Origin: Paenirhodobacter hankyongi
Lineage (GTDB): Bacteria; Pseudomonadota; Alphaproteobacteria; Rhodobacterales; Rhodobacteraceae
Assembly: GCF_003664585.1 (NCBI RefSeq)
Contig: NZ_RCHI01000006.1
Span: 173,872-237,871 of the forward strand
Length of the DNA: 64,000 nucleotides
Direction: 5' to 3'
In this document: positions 21,150 through 33,732 of the stretch, piece after piece
Numbering within the stretch: position 1 is the stretch's first letter
Layout of the letters: each line of letters begins with the position of its first letter
Made by a program: the position numbers and the translations under genes
The notes under the pieces: model-generated
Seen by the model: the letters and a program-made list of their open reading frames with translations, nothing else
The model's database searches: none
What the model was told of the DNA's origin: nothing

Positions 21150-21827
21150 TCAGCCGAGACTGTCCAGCACCTCGGCGGCCATTGTGCGGGTGACCGGCCG
21201 GCCCTCGGCGACGGCGCGGGCGTCAAGGGCCGCGACGAGCCGCCGCGCGGTGCCGAGCGAGCGGTCCATGCGGGTGACGAGCCAGGGGATCAGGCTGTGC
21301 GGCACCTTGGTCTGGCGGTCGGCGAAAAGCTTGACCAGCACCGCGGACAGAAGCGCATCGTCGGGCGGCGTGATCCGGACCGAGGCCGTGGCCTCCATCC
21401 GGCTGGCAAGGTCAGCGAGCGTCAGGCCCCAGTCGCGCGGCGGCGCGGCGGCGGTCAGCAACAGCCGCCCGCCCTCGGCCTGCATCAGGTTGTGCAGGTG
21501 AAACAGCGCGGCCTGTGCGACGGGGCTGGTCGTGACGCGCTGCGCATCCTCGACGACGCAGGCGCCGGCGCGCACAAGGGCAGGGGCCGCCTCGTCGGTC
21601 AGGGTGGCGGCGGCGACGATCGGCGCGCCGCCCTGCGCCTCGGCCCAGATCGCAGCGAGATGCGACTTGCCTGCGCCCTCGGGCCCGATCAGCAGCATCC
21701 GCCCCGAGGGCCAGCTTTCGGGCGCATCAAGCGTGGCGAGCGCGAGCGCGTTCGCGGGGGCGACGAAGAAATCGTCGCGGCCCCGTGCAGAGCGCACGGG
21801 CAGGTCGAGGATCAGCTGGCGGATCAT
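21150..21827 (-). CDS. hdaA: DnaA-related replication regulator HdaA
   Basis: 225 residues, a lone DnaA-like AAA+ domain without the DNA-binding domain IV. The N-terminus [11 protein letters not shown] carries a QLxLDL sequence like the sliding-clamp binding motif of Hda. Walker A is [10 protein letters not shown] (48-57, K54), followed by CVVEDAQRV as Walker B and an Arg-finger region near [16 protein letters not shown]. Hda with the beta clamp promotes hydrolysis of ATP on DnaA after initiation. The start at 21827 is separated by one base from the end of the upstream perM gene, so translation is likely coupled. The frame upstream of 21827 runs into perM and is rejected. Confidence 0.9.
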   Translation of the reverse strand: MIRQLILDLPVRSARGRDDFFVAPANALALATLDAPESWPSGRMLLIGPEGAGKSHLAAIWAEAQGGAPIVAAATLTDEAAPALVRAGACVVEDAQRVTTSPVAQAALFHLHNLMQAEGGRLLLTAAAPPRDWGLTLADLASRMEATASVRITPPDDALLSAVLVKLFADRQTKVPHSLIPWLVTRMDRSLGTARRLVAALDARAVAEGRPVTRTMAAEVLDSLG

Positions 21828-21828
21828 C

Positions 21829-22929
21829 TCAGGCGCCTTCCGTTTCGTCGGCGAGGGTCGCGGGCTGGTCCTGCAGCGCCTCGAGCCCCCGGTAGAGCCG
21901 GCCCTCCAGATACCGGTCAAGCGCGAAACGGGCAAGCACCCCGATCACCGCGGCGACCGGCACCGCGACCAGCATGCCGACGAAGCCGAAGATCGTGCCG
22001 AAGGCCGAGAGCGCGAAGATCAGCCACAGCGGGTGCAGCCCGACCGACGAGCCGACGAGGCGCGGGGTGATGACGTTGCCTTCGAGGAACTGGCCGGCGA
22101 CGAAGATCCCGGCGACGATGCCGATCGACATCCAGTCGCCCCAGAACTGGTAAAGCGCGAGCCCGATCGACAGCACGCCGCCGATCACCGCGCCGACATA
22201 GGGAATGAAGGTCAGCCCGCCGGCGATCGCCCCGGCGATCAGGCCGAAGTTCAGCCCGGCGAGCATCAGCGCGATGGCATAGAAGCTGCCGAGGATCAGG
22301 CAGACCGAGACCTGCCCGCGCACGAAGCCCGAGAGCACCTTGTCGATCTGGCGCGCCACGGCGCGGATCTGTCCGGCATGGTCGCGCGGCAGCCAGCCGT
22401 CCACCTTGGCGACCATCCGGTCCCAGTCGAGCAGCATGTAGAAGGCGACGACCGGCACCACGACGATGAAGACGACGAAGTTCACCACGCTCATCGCCGA
22501 GCTGAGCACGGTCTGTGCAAGCTCGCCGCCGCGCGCCTTAACCGCCTCGCCGAGCGACAGCAGCGTCTCGTTCACCACCGAGCCCGGCTCCATCATCGAG
22601 GGGAAGCGGGCGGTGAGGAATTCCTGCAGATGCAGCGCCATCTCGGGCGCGGTGGCGACCAGCTGGCTGAGCTGGCGCACCAGCATCGGGATGACGGCAA
22701 GGCCGATCACCACGAAGACGAGGGTGGCAATCAGCGCGATTGTGGCGGTGGAAAGCGTCCGCGACAGGCCCATCCGCTCCAGCCGGTCGGCGACCGGGTC
22801 GAGGAAATAGGCGATGGCGCCGCCCACGAGGAAGGGCAGGATCACCGCGCCCAGCCACCACAGCGCGGCGAAGAAGATCACCGCGGCAATCCCCCAGTAC
22901 GTCAGTTGCGCGCGTGCGGGCAAGGCCAT
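21829..22929 (-). CDS. AI-2E family transporter (PerM-like)
   Basis: 366 residues with about eight transmembrane helices: a pair at the N-terminus, a long extramembranous region (about 90-200), then a block of helices. The sequence IPYVGAVIGGVLSIGLALYQF and the ending GFVGMLVAVPVAAVIGVLARFALDRYL are the conserved AI-2E/PerM signature. The family includes a putative AI-2 exporter, Na+/H+ antiporters and permeases, so the substrate is undefined. The start is preceded by CCGGAGGAG. It precedes hdaA by one base; the same perM-hdaA-ppk order is frequent in alphaproteobacteria, though no functional tie is proved. Confidence 0.88.
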   Translation of the reverse strand: MALPARAQLTYWGIAAVIFFAALWWLGAVILPFLVGGAIAYFLDPVADRLERMGLSRTLSTATIALIATLVFVVIGLAVIPMLVRQLSQLVATAPEMALHLQEFLTARFPSMMEPGSVVNETLLSLGEAVKARGGELAQTVLSSAMSVVNFVVFIVVVPVVAFYMLLDWDRMVAKVDGWLPRDHAGQIRAVARQIDKVLSGFVRGQVSVCLILGSFYAIALMLAGLNFGLIAGAIAGGLTFIPYVGAVIGGVLSIGLALYQFWGDWMSIGIVAGIFVAGQFLEGNVITPRLVGSSVGLHPLWLIFALSAFGTIFGFVGMLVAVPVAAVIGVLARFALDRYLEGRLYRGLEALQDQPATLADETEGA

Positions 22930-23004
22930 GGCTCCTCCGGTCGGGCAGTCTTCCCCAGATTGCCGTTCCGGCGCGGATTTTCAAGCCCATGCCGCGCCGC
23001 GGCG

Positions 23005-24195
23005 TCAGGACAGGCGTTCGATCGCCATTGCTGTGGCCTCGCCGCCGCCGATGCACAGCGAGGCGACGCCGCGGGCAAGCCCGTAGGTTTCGAGCGCGGC
23101 GAGCAGCGTCACCAGCACCCGTGCGCCCGAGGCACCGATCGGGTGACCAAGCGCGCAGGCCCCGCCATGCACGTTGACCTTGTCATGCGGCAGGTCGAGA
23201 TCGCGCATCGCCGCCATGGCGACGACGGCGAAGGCCTCGTTCACCTCGAAGAGGTCGACATCGCGCAGGTCCCAGCCGGTCTTCTGCGCCAGCTTGCGCA
23301 TCGCGCCGATGGGGGCGGTCGGGAACAGGTTCGGCCGGTCGGCGTGGGTGGTCTGCCCGACGATGCGCGCGCGCGGACGCAGGCCCCGCCGCTCGGCCTC
23401 GGAGGCGCGCATCAGCACCAGCGCCGCCGCCCCGTCGGAAATCGACGAGCTGTTCGCCGCGGTCACCGTGCCGCCTGCACGGAAGGCGGGCTTCAGCCCG
23501 GCGATCTTGTCGGGCCGCGCCTTGCCGGGCTGTTCGTCGGTGTCGATCTGCGCCTCGGTCCGGCCCTGTCTCACCGTGACCGGGGCGATCTCGCCCGCGA
23601 AGCGGCCCTCGCGGATCGCCGCCTGCGCCCGGGCCAGCGAGGCGAGCGCGAAGGCGTCCTGCGCCGCGCGGCTGAACTGATAGGCCTCGGCGCACTCCTC
23701 GGCGAAGGTGCCCATCAGTCGGCCGCGGTCATAGGCGTCCTCGAGCCCGTCGAGGAACATGTGGTCAAGCACCGCGCCATGGCCCATGCGCAGCCCGCCG
23801 CGCGCCTTCGGCAGCAGATAGGGGGCGTTCGACATGCTCTCCATGCCGCCCGCGACGATGATCTCCGCCCCGCCCGCGATGATCTGGTCATGGGCGAGCA
23901 TCGCGGCCTTCATCCCCGAGCCGCACATCTTGTTCACCGTGGTCGCACCGGCGCCGAGCGGCAGCCCGGCGCCAAGGCCCGCCTGCCGCGCCGGGGCCTG
24001 GCCCTGGCCCGCGGGCAGGACGCAGCCCATCACCACCTCCTCGACCGTCTCGGGGGCAAGCCCCGCCCCGGCCAGCGCCGCGGCAATCGCCGCCGCGCCC
24101 AGCTCGGCCGCCGTCGCGCCGGCCAGATCGCCCTGGAACCCGCCCATCGGCGTGCGCGCGGCGCCGACGATCACGATCGGATCTGCGCCGCTCAT
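23005..24195 (-). CDS. Acetyl-CoA C-acetyltransferase (thiolase)
   Basis: 396 residues, full-length thiolase. The acylated Cys is C91 ([10 protein letters not shown]), with H351 in [10 protein letters not shown] and C381 in CIGGGEA completing the triad. It condenses or splits acyl-CoA units; degradative and biosynthetic types cannot be separated with certainty here. Its first four bases overlap the end of the SDR gene (TCAT on the plus strand), so the two form an operon in which an NAD-linked 3-hydroxyacyl-CoA dehydrogenase feeds a thiolase. That pairing suggests beta-oxidation of a short or branched acyl-CoA, fitting a fatty-acid-handling locus, rather than polyhydroxybutyrate synthesis, because no phaB or phaC is adjacent. 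Confidence 0.92.
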   Translation of the reverse strand: MSGADPIVIVGAARTPMGGFQGDLAGATAAELGAAAIAAALAGAGLAPETVEEVVMGCVLPAGQGQAPARQAGLGAGLPLGAGATTVNKMCGSGMKAAMLAHDQIIAGGAEIIVAGGMESMSNAPYLLPKARGGLRMGHGAVLDHMFLDGLEDAYDRGRLMGTFAEECAEAYQFSRAAQDAFALASLARAQAAIREGRFAGEIAPVTVRQGRTEAQIDTDEQPGKARPDKIAGLKPAFRAGGTVTAANSSSISDGAAALVLMRASEAERRGLRPRARIVGQTTHADRPNLFPTAPIGAMRKLAQKTGWDLRDVDLFEVNEAFAVVAMAAMRDLDLPHDKVNVHGGACALGHPIGASGARVLVTLLAALETYGLARGVASLCIGGGEATAMAIERLS

Positions 24196-24959
24196 TTCGG
24201 GGCCATCCGCAGCGCGCCATCAAGGCGGATCACCTCGCCGTTCAGCATCCGGTTTTCGCAGATGTGGCGCACCAGCGCCGCATATTCCGCGGGCTGGCCA
24301 AGCCGGGCCGGGAAGGGAACCGAGGCGCCAAGGCTCGCCTGTACCTCCTCGGGCAGCCCGGCCATCATCGGCGTGCGGAAGATGCCCGGCGCGATGGTGA
24401 CGACGCGGATGCCGCTGCGGGCAAGCTCGCGCGCCGCGGGCAGGGTGAGTGCCGCGACGCCCCCCTTCGAGGCGGCATAGGCCGCCTGACCGATCTGCCC
24501 GTCGAAGGCCGCGATCGAGGCGGTGTTGACGATCACCCCGCGCTCGCCATCCTCGCCCGCCGGGTTCTGGGCCATCGCGGCGGCGGCCAGACGCATCATG
24601 TTGAAGGTGCCGATCAGGTTCACCCGGATCGCGCGCTCGAAACTTTCCAGCGCATGCGGGCCCTCGCGGCCGAGGATCTTCTCGCCCGGGGCGATGCCCG
24701 CACAGTTCACCAGCGCATCGACCCGCCCGAAGGCGTCGCGTGCCGCTGCAAGAGCCGCCTTCCCCTCGGCCTCGCTCGTCACGTCGGTGCGCTGGAACCG
24801 CGCGGCATCGCCCAGCTCCGCTGCGCTCGCTGCCCCCGCCTCGGCGTTGACATCGAGCAGGACGGCCCTCCCGCCGCCAGAAACCACCATCTGCGCCACC
24901 GCGGCGCCGAGCCCCGAGCCCGCGCCGGTGATCAGGAACACCCGATCCTCGATCTGCAT
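24192..24959 (-). CDS. SDR dehydrogenase, 3-hydroxyacyl-CoA dehydrogenase type-2-like
   Basis: 255 residues, classical short-chain dehydrogenase. The NAD-binding motif is TGAGSGLG (11-18), an Asp after strand 2 (LLDVN) favours NAD, and the catalytic residues are S148, Y161 and K165 (YAASK). The sequence [49 protein letters not shown] resembles human HSD17B10-type 3-hydroxyacyl-CoA or 2-methyl-3-hydroxybutyryl-CoA dehydrogenases. A strong AGGGAGGAG precedes the ATG at 24959. It is first in the operon with the thiolase and divergent from an AraC-type regulator gene, the likely controller. Confidence 0.88.
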   Translation of the reverse strand: MQIEDRVFLITGAGSGLGAAVAQMVVSGGGRAVLLDVNAEAGAASAAELGDAARFQRTDVTSEAEGKAALAAARDAFGRVDALVNCAGIAPGEKILGREGPHALESFERAIRVNLIGTFNMMRLAAAAMAQNPAGEDGERGVIVNTASIAAFDGQIGQAAYAASKGGVAALTLPAARELARSGIRVVTIAPGIFRTPMMAGLPEEVQASLGASVPFPARLGQPAEYAALVRHICENRMLNGEVIRLDGALRMAPK

Positions 24960-25028
24960 TGTCTCCTCCCTCTCGTGGCCCGGGCGCCGCAGCGCACCGA
25001 GCCGGGGACAGGATCGCGCGGTGCAAGG

Positions 25029-25066
25029 GTTGCAGACAATGACATTGCAGATCACATTGCGTGATC
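25029..25066. promoter_or_regulatory. Direct-repeat operator candidate between SDR and AraC genes
   Basis: Two adjacent 12-base units, CATTGCAGATCA (25043-25054) and CATTGCGTGATC (25055-25066), share CATTGC, and a looser copy GTTGCAGACAAT begins at 25029. Direct repeats at about one helical turn are typical of AraC-family binding sites. The site lies in the divergent 142-base region. Function is inferred from sequence and position only. Confidence 0.5.
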
Positions 25067-25101
25067 GGAAATGCCATGGGCGACGGGGAGGGGAGGAGGC
25101 G

Positions 25102-26085
25102 ATGGAACGGCGGATGATCGCGCCCGGCTTTGTCGAGGATGTGCTCGCCTGTCTGGCGGCGCAGGGGATCGAGGCGGCGCCGCTGCTGCGCAAGGTCGGG
25201 CTGCCCGCGGTGGTGGCAGATCCGATCACCGGGGCCGAGTTCGGGGCGCTCTGGCTCGCCATGGCCGAGGCGGCGCGCGACGAGTTCTTCGGCCTGGGCG
25301 CGCGGCCGATGCGGCCGGGCAGCTTCGCGCTGATGTGTCAGGCGGCGCTGCACACCGGCACGCTCGGCCATGCGCTGCGCCGGGCGCTGCGCTTCCTGAA
25401 CGTGGTGCTCGACGAGCCGCAGGGGCGGCTGGTGGTGCAGGGCGCCGAGGCCGAGGTGGTGCTGTCCTCCGCCGCGCCGCGCAGCGCCTTCGCCTATCGC
25501 ACCTATTGGCTGATCCTGCTCGGCCTTGCCTGCTGGCTGATCGGGCGGCGGATCCCGCTGCGGCAGGTGGAATTCGCCTGTCCGGCGCCGGCGCATCGGG
25601 TCGATTACCGGCTGTTCTTCGGCGCGCCGGTGCATTTCGACCGCAAGGCGAGCCGGCTGAGCTTTGATGCGGCCTATCTGGCGCTGCCGGTGATCCGCTC
25701 GGAGCGCGCGCTGAAGGTGTTCCTGCGCGGGGCGCCGGCAAACCTTCTGGTGCGCTATCGCCACGATGCGGGGCTGGCGGGGCGGCTGCGGGCCGAGCTG
25801 CGCGCCGCGCCGCCCGGGCAATGGCCGGGGGTCGAGGAGGTGGCGGCACGCTTCGGCCTGTCGCCCGCGACGCTGCGCCGGCACCTGAAGGCCGAGGGAC
25901 AGGGCTTTGCCGCGATCCGCGACGAGGTGCGCGCCGTCGCGGCGCAGCGGCTGTTGCGCGACAGCGACCGTCCCATTGCCGCGATCGCGGCCGAGCTGGG
26001 CTATAGCGAGCCCGGCGCCTTCCACCGCGCCTTTCGCAAATGGACGGGGCTCAGCCCGGGCGGGTTTCGTGCCGCGGCGGGCTAG
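25102..26085 (+). CDS. AraC-family transcriptional regulator
   Basis: 327 residues. The N-terminal part (about 10-200) resembles the ligand-binding domain found in OruR/ArgR-like AraC regulators ([49 protein letters not shown]). The C-terminal HTH pair covers about 225-327: [26 protein letters not shown] and [32 protein letters not shown]. The start at 25102 has GGGGAGGAGGCG directly upstream; the frame is open far further upstream but only as a shadow of the SDR gene. It is divergent from the SDR-thiolase operon and probably controls it in response to an acyl compound. Effector is unknown. Confidence 0.88.
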   Translation: MERRMIAPGFVEDVLACLAAQGIEAAPLLRKVGLPAVVADPITGAEFGALWLAMAEAARDEFFGLGARPMRPGSFALMCQAALHTGTLGHALRRALRFLNVVLDEPQGRLVVQGAEAEVVLSSAAPRSAFAYRTYWLILLGLACWLIGRRIPLRQVEFACPAPAHRVDYRLFFGAPVHFDRKASRLSFDAAYLALPVIRSERALKVFLRGAPANLLVRYRHDAGLAGRLRAELRAAPPGQWPGVEEVAARFGLSPATLRRHLKAEGQGFAAIRDEVRAVAAQRLLRDSDRPIAAIAAELGYSEPGAFHRAFRKWTGLSPGGFRAAAG

Positions 26086-26098
26086 CGGGCACACTGCA

Positions 26099-26129
26099 AA
26101 AGGCCCCCGGGGCTGTCCCGGGGGCCTTT
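26099..26129. terminator. Bidirectional terminator between AraC gene and TRAP binding protein gene
   Basis: A perfect 13-base stem (AAAGGCCCCCGGG / CCCGGGGGCCTTT) has the loop GCTGT. A/T ends on both arms give U tracts in both directions for the two convergent genes. Confidence 0.9.
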
Positions 26130-26152
26130 CCCTGGTCTGTCGGCGCTTGCGC

Positions 26153-29623
<3,471 letters not shown>

Positions 29624-29747
29624 GTCGATGACTGTTGACGGGGTTGAGGTGGCGGGGCTGGGTGGCAGGTCCCTGGCAATCTGCAGGCAGGCTAGCAAGA
29701 TCGACCCTCGCCGCCAAGCCTTTCATCGGCCTGCATGATATGCGAAG

Positions 29748-29771
29748 CCCCGCCTTTTTCAAGGCGGGGCG
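29748..29771 (-). terminator. Terminator after the DUF2852 gene
   Basis: GCCCCGCCTT / AAGGCGGGGC perfect ten-base stem with a four-base loop, followed on the minus strand by TTCGC. It sits 31 bases beyond the DUF2852 stop codon. Confidence 0.75.
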
Positions 29772-29801
29772 GCAAGAAGCGGCACTCTGCCCGCCCCGCG
29801 G

Positions 29802-30266
29802 TCAGCTGCGGGGCGCCTCGGGGGCATCGTCCGCGGTGCGGGCGGTTTCGGGCATCGCGGCGGCGGCGCGGGCGCGTTCGTCCATGTACTGGTCGAACTC
29901 GGCCTTGTCGCGGGCCTCGCGCAGGCGGGCAAGGAAGGCCTCGAAGTCATCCTGCTCGCGCTCCAGCCGGGCCAGCGTATCGGCCTTGTAGGCGTCGAAG
30001 GCGCGGTTGCCGGTCGGGCGGCTGGCGTGGAAATTCATGCGCGGCGCGCAGGCGGCAAAGCGCTCGGCGTTGCGCCGACAGCCGCGGCCGAAGCGGCCGG
30101 TGATCAGGATGAAGCCGAGAACCACCAGGCCGAGGGGGCCGGCGAAGATGAAGGAGCCGACCATGACCACGATCCACGAGATCGGGCCGCGCTCGTCAAG
30201 CCAGTTCAGCGTGCGCGCAATCCAGCCCGGACGGGCGGGAACGTCGGTGTAGGCGTAGGCGGACAT
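29802..30266 (-). CDS. DUF2852 membrane protein
   Basis: 154 residues. One hydrophobic segment (PISWIVVMVGSFIFAGPLGLVVLGFILITGRF, about 28-58) could form a helical hairpin. The rest is a charged cytoplasmic tail with a conserved-looking core (NFHASRPTGNRAFDAYKADTLARLEREQDDFEAFLARLREARDKAEFDQYMDERA) and a low-complexity end. This is the DUF2852 pattern, an alphaproteobacterial family of unknown function. GGAGG precedes the ATG at 30266. Its upstream region carries two related 17-base dyads, which suggests specific control by a dimeric regulator. Confidence 0.85.
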   Translation of the reverse strand: MSAYAYTDVPARPGWIARTLNWLDERGPISWIVVMVGSFIFAGPLGLVVLGFILITGRFGRGCRRNAERFAACAPRMNFHASRPTGNRAFDAYKADTLARLEREQDDFEAFLARLREARDKAEFDQYMDERARAAAAMPETARTADDAPEAPRS

Positions 30267-30286
30267 GGGAACCTCCGGGTTGGGAA

Positions 30287-30303
30287 TGTGAATGCCTTTC
30301 ACA
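30287..30303 (-). promoter_or_regulatory. Dyad operator 1 upstream of DUF2852 gene
   Basis: TGTGAATGCCTTTCACA is a symmetrical 17-base site (TGTGAA-N5-TTCACA), 21 bases before the start codon. It shares its right half with the second dyad at 30346. The spacer length differs from that of a CRP site (N7 between TGTGA and TCACA). The binding protein is unknown. Confidence 0.55.
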
Positions 30304-30345
30304 TCCCGGGAGATGGGGAACCCCCTGCCGCCGATCAAGGGATGA

Positions 30346-30362
30346 TGTAAAAGATTTTCACA
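30346..30362 (-). promoter_or_regulatory. Dyad operator 2 upstream of DUF2852 gene
   Basis: TGTAAAAGATTTTCACA (TGTAAA-N5-TTCACA) is embedded in a longer inverted repeat, GGGATGATGT / ACATCATCCC, spanning 30339-30369. Its centre lies 59 bases from that of dyad 1. Because it also falls after the ybaK stop in the transcription direction, the longer hairpin might instead end ybaK transcription. Confidence 0.5.
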
Positions 30363-30389
30363 TCATCCCGTCGCCGCCAGTCCGCCCGG

Positions 30390-30857
30390 TCACTCGGTGA
30401 AGTCGGCGGGCTCGGCGCCGGTGATGCGCAACAGCTCGGCCGGTGCGATCGAGAAGATGTGGCGCGGCGTGCCGGCGGCGGCCCAGATCAGATCGAACTC
30501 GGCCAGACGCGGGTCCCAGAACAGCCGCACCGGCTTCAGATGACCGACGGGCGAGACGCCGCCGATGGCAAAGCCGGTCTCGGCGCGGATCAGCTCGGCA
30601 TCGGCCTTGCCGAGCGGCTGACCGGCGACGGCGCTCGCCTTTTCGGCGCTGACCCGGTTGCCGCCGGCGGTCAGGAACAGCACGACATGGCCGCTTTCCT
30701 CGCCGCGGAAGATGATCGACTTCGCGATCTGGTCGACGGTGCAGCCCGCGGCCTCGGCCGCCTCGGCGGCGGTGCGGGCCTGACCCACCTCGCGGATCTC
30801 GGCCTTTGCCCCGGCCGCGGCCAGCGCCGCCTCGACCCGTTTCAGCGATTTGCTCAT
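30390..30857 (-). CDS. YbaK/ProX-type aminoacyl-tRNA deacylase
   Basis: 155 residues. The family signature is evident: DQIAKSIIFRGEESGHVVLFLTAGGNRVS (with the conserved Lys), AIGGVSPVGH and FDLIWAAAGTPRHIFSIAPAELLRIT. Proteins of this family hydrolyse mischarged tRNAs (Cys-tRNAPro for YbaK, Ala-tRNAPro for ProX) in trans, protecting translation accuracy. Which tRNA this one edits cannot be judged by eye. A strong GAAGGAGGG precedes the ATG at 30857. It is divergent from glnE with 96 bases between them. Confidence 0.88.
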   Translation of the reverse strand: MSKSLKRVEAALAAAGAKAEIREVGQARTAAEAAEAAGCTVDQIAKSIIFRGEESGHVVLFLTAGGNRVSAEKASAVAGQPLGKADAELIRAETGFAIGGVSPVGHLKPVRLFWDPRLAEFDLIWAAAGTPRHIFSIAPAELLRITGAEPADFTE

Positions 30858-30953
30858 CTCGCCCTCCTTCGTTCGTGCCCCCGCGGGTCTAGCGCCCGGG
30901 GCCGCGACAGGGAAGGGCATTGACCGGCGCGGGCGCGGGGCTAGTGTGCCGCC

Positions 30954-33725
30954 ATGAGCTTTGCATCCCGCCTGACCCGCTGCCCCATTCCCCATGACAC
31001 CGACCGCGGCGCCGATCTGGCCGCGCGCTTTGCCGATCTCGCGCCCGAGCTGCGCGCGCTGATCTCCGGCACCGCGGGCTGTTCGCCCTATCTGGCCGGG
31101 CTGATGGAGCGCGAGGCCGACTGGCTTGCACCGGCGCTGGCGGGCGCGCCCGAGGACGCGCTTGCGGCCGAGCTGGCCCGCGTGGCGGCGGAGCCCGGCG
31201 AGGCGCTCGGCAGCGAGCTGCGCCGGGCGAAGCGGCGGCTGGCGCTGCTGACGGCGCTCGCCGATCTCGGTGGGGTCTGGCCGCTCGAGACGGTGACCGG
31301 GGCGCTGACGCAGCTGGCCGATGCCGCCGTCGATCTGGCGATGAAGCATTTCGTCGCCGAGGAGATCCGCCGCGGCAAGATCCCCGGCGCGGGGCCCGAC
31401 GACATCGCCACCGCCGCCGGCATGGTGGCGCTCGCCATGGGCAAGATGGGGGCGGGGGAGCTGAACTATTCCTCCGACATCGACCTGATCTGCCTCTTCG
31501 ACGAGACCCGCTATGCCCCCGACGACCGGATGGAGGCGCGCGCGGCGCTGGTGCGGGCGACGCGGAAGATGGCGGCGCTGCTGAGCGATCACACCGCCGA
31601 GGGCTATGTCTTCCGCACCGACCTGCGGCTGCGCCCCGATGCCTCGGTGACGCCGGTGTGCCTGTCGATGGGCGCGGCGGAGCTGTACTACGAGGCCGAG
31701 GGCCGGACCTGGGAGCGCGCGGCCTATATCAAGGCGCGGCCCTGCGCGGGTGACCTTGCGGCGGGCGCGCGGTTTCTCGAGACGCTCACCCCCTTCGTCT
31801 GGCGCAAGCACCTCGACTTCGCCGCGATCCAGGACGCCCATGACATGCGGCTGCGGATTCGCGATCACAAGGGGCTGAACGGGCCGCTGACGATCCCCGG
31901 CCACAACATGAAGCTGGGTCAGGGCGGCATCCGCGAGATCGAGTTCTTCACCCAGACCCGGCAGCTGATCGCCGGCGGGCGTGACCCCTCGCTGCGCGAG
32001 CGCACCACGGTGGGCGGTCTGGCGCGGCTGGCGGCCCAGGGCTGGGTGCCCGAGACCGTGGCGCAGGAGCTGACGCGGATCTACCGCGCGCATCGCGAGG
32101 TCGAGCATCGGGTGCAGATGGTGAACGACGCCCAGACCCATCTGCTGCCGACCTCGACCGAGGGGCTCGACCGCATCGCGCGGATGATGGGCGAGACCGA
32201 CACCGCGGCCTGGGAGGCGGGGCTGCGGGCGCGACTCGAACGGGTCGAGACCCTGACCGGCGCCTTCTTCGCGCCCTCGGAAGGCGAGGTCCGGCCCGAT
32301 CTCTCGCCCGCTTCCGAGGCGCTGGTCGAGGGCTGGCGCGGCTATCCGGCGCTGCGCTCGGACCGCGCGCAGGCGATCTTCCGCCGCATCGAGCCCGAGA
32401 TCCTGAAGCGGATGACCCGCGCGGCGAACCCCGAGGAGGCGCTGCGCCAGTTCGACGGCTTCCTTGCGCGGCTGCCGGCCGGGGTGCAGCTGTTCTCGCT
32501 CTTTGAATCGAACCCGCAGCTGATCGACCTGATCGTCGACATCTGCGCCACCGCGCCGGGGCTTGCGGCCCATCTGTCGCGCAATGCGGGGGTGCTCGAC
32601 GCGGTGATCGGCGGCTCGTTCTTCGCCCCCTGGCCGGGGGGCACGGCGCTGACCGCGGCGCTGGCGGAGGTGCTCGCGGCGGCGCCCGATTACGAGAAGG
32701 CACTCGATGCGGCGCGCCGCTGGGCGAAGGAATGGCGCTTCCGCGTCGGCGTGCATCATCTGCGCGGTCTGGTGGATGCGGCCGAGGCGGCGAAGCAGTA
32801 CGCCGATGTCGCGGGCGCCGCGGTGGCGGCGCTCTGGCCCGTGGTGGTGGCCGAATTCGCGCGCAAGCACGGGCCGCAGCCCGGCCGCGGCGCGGTGGTT
32901 CTGGGCATGGGCTCGCTCGGCGCCGAGCGGCTGAACGCGGCCTCGGACCTCGATCTGATCGTGATCTACGACGCCGGCGGCGAGGATGCCTCGTCAGGCC
33001 CGAAACCCTTGCCGGCGCGCACCTATTTCGCCCGGCTGACGCAGGCTTTCATCACCGCGCTGACCGCGCCGACGCCCGAAGGGCGGCTTTACGAGGTCGA
33101 CATGCGGCTGCGGCCCTCGGGCAAGCAGGGGCCGGTGGCGGTGTCGCTGCAAAGCTTCCAGACCTATCAGATGGAAGAGGCCTGGACCTGGGAGCATCTG
33201 GCGCTGACCCGCGCGCGGGCGCTTGTGGGCGCGCCGGATCTTGCCGACGAGATCGAGGCGGTGCGGCGCATCGTCCTGCGCACCAAGGGCAGCGAGGCGC
33301 GGGTGGTGCCCGATCTGGCCGAGATGCGGGCGCGGATCTTTGCCGCGAAGGCCCCCGATGGTGACTGGGAGGCGAAGATCGGCCCCGGCCGGCTGCAGGA
33401 CATCGAGCTGCTTGCGCAAAGTTTCGCCCTGCGTGCGGGCGATCCGGCGCGCCGCGTCGAGGCGCAGCTGCGCGCGGGGCCGCGCGCCGGGCTGATCGAC
33501 AAGGCCGATGCCGAGGCGCTGGCCTCGGCCTATCGCTTCCTGTGGCGGTTGCAGGCGGGGGGGCGGCTGCTCACCGACCGGCCGCTCGACATGGAGGCGA
33601 TCGGCGAGGGCGGGCGGGCGTTCCTGCTGCGCGAGGCGGACGAGGCGGACCTCGACGCGCTGGCCGCACGGCTGGCCCGCACCACCGGCGCGGCCGCCGC
33701 GATCATCGAACGCGCGCTCGCCTGA
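30954..33725 (+). CDS. glnE: Bifunctional glutamine synthetase adenylyltransferase/adenylyl-removing enzyme
   Basis: 923 residues (E. coli GlnE is 946). Two nucleotidyltransferase domains are visible: the N-terminal deadenylylase near 165-180 (NYSSDIDLICLFDE) and the C-terminal adenylyltransferase near 653-672 (GSLGAERLNAASDLDLIVIYD). Each is followed by helical regulatory segments. It adds or removes AMP on glutamine synthetase according to PII state and glutamine, tuning nitrogen assimilation in the cytoplasm. The C-terminal half also has EVDMRLRPSGKQGPVAVSL, a very conserved stretch. The gene is single, divergent from ybaK and convergent with eda. PII and glnA are not in the window. Confidence 0.95.
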   Translation: MSFASRLTRCPIPHDTDRGADLAARFADLAPELRALISGTAGCSPYLAGLMEREADWLAPALAGAPEDALAAELARVAAEPGEALGSELRRAKRRLALLTALADLGGVWPLETVTGALTQLADAAVDLAMKHFVAEEIRRGKIPGAGPDDIATAAGMVALAMGKMGAGELNYSSDIDLICLFDETRYAPDDRMEARAALVRATRKMAALLSDHTAEGYVFRTDLRLRPDASVTPVCLSMGAAELYYEAEGRTWERAAYIKARPCAGDLAAGARFLETLTPFVWRKHLDFAAIQDAHDMRLRIRDHKGLNGPLTIPGHNMKLGQGGIREIEFFTQTRQLIAGGRDPSLRERTTVGGLARLAAQGWVPETVAQELTRIYRAHREVEHRVQMVNDAQTHLLPTSTEGLDRIARMMGETDTAAWEAGLRARLERVETLTGAFFAPSEGEVRPDLSPASEALVEGWRGYPALRSDRAQAIFRRIEPEILKRMTRAANPEEALRQFDGFLARLPAGVQLFSLFESNPQLIDLIVDICATAPGLAAHLSRNAGVLDAVIGGSFFAPWPGGTALTAALAEVLAAAPDYEKALDAARRWAKEWRFRVGVHHLRGLVDAAEAAKQYADVAGAAVAALWPVVVAEFARKHGPQPGRGAVVLGMGSLGAERLNAASDLDLIVIYDAGGEDASSGPKPLPARTYFARLTQAFITALTAPTPEGRLYEVDMRLRPSGKQGPVAVSLQSFQTYQMEEAWTWEHLALTRARALVGAPDLADEIEAVRRIVLRTKGSEARVVPDLAEMRARIFAAKAPDGDWEAKIGPGRLQDIELLAQSFALRAGDPARRVEAQLRAGPRAGLIDKADAEALASAYRFLWRLQAGGRLLTDRPLDMEAIGEGGRAFLLREADEADLDALAARLARTTGAAAAIIERALA

Positions 33726-33732
33726 GCGCGCC

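Noticed and set aside
30287..30303. TGTGAATGCCTTTCACA as a CRP/FNR site
   Set aside because: The TGTGA and TCACA halves are seven bases apart rather than six, and FNR would need TTGAT-type halves.
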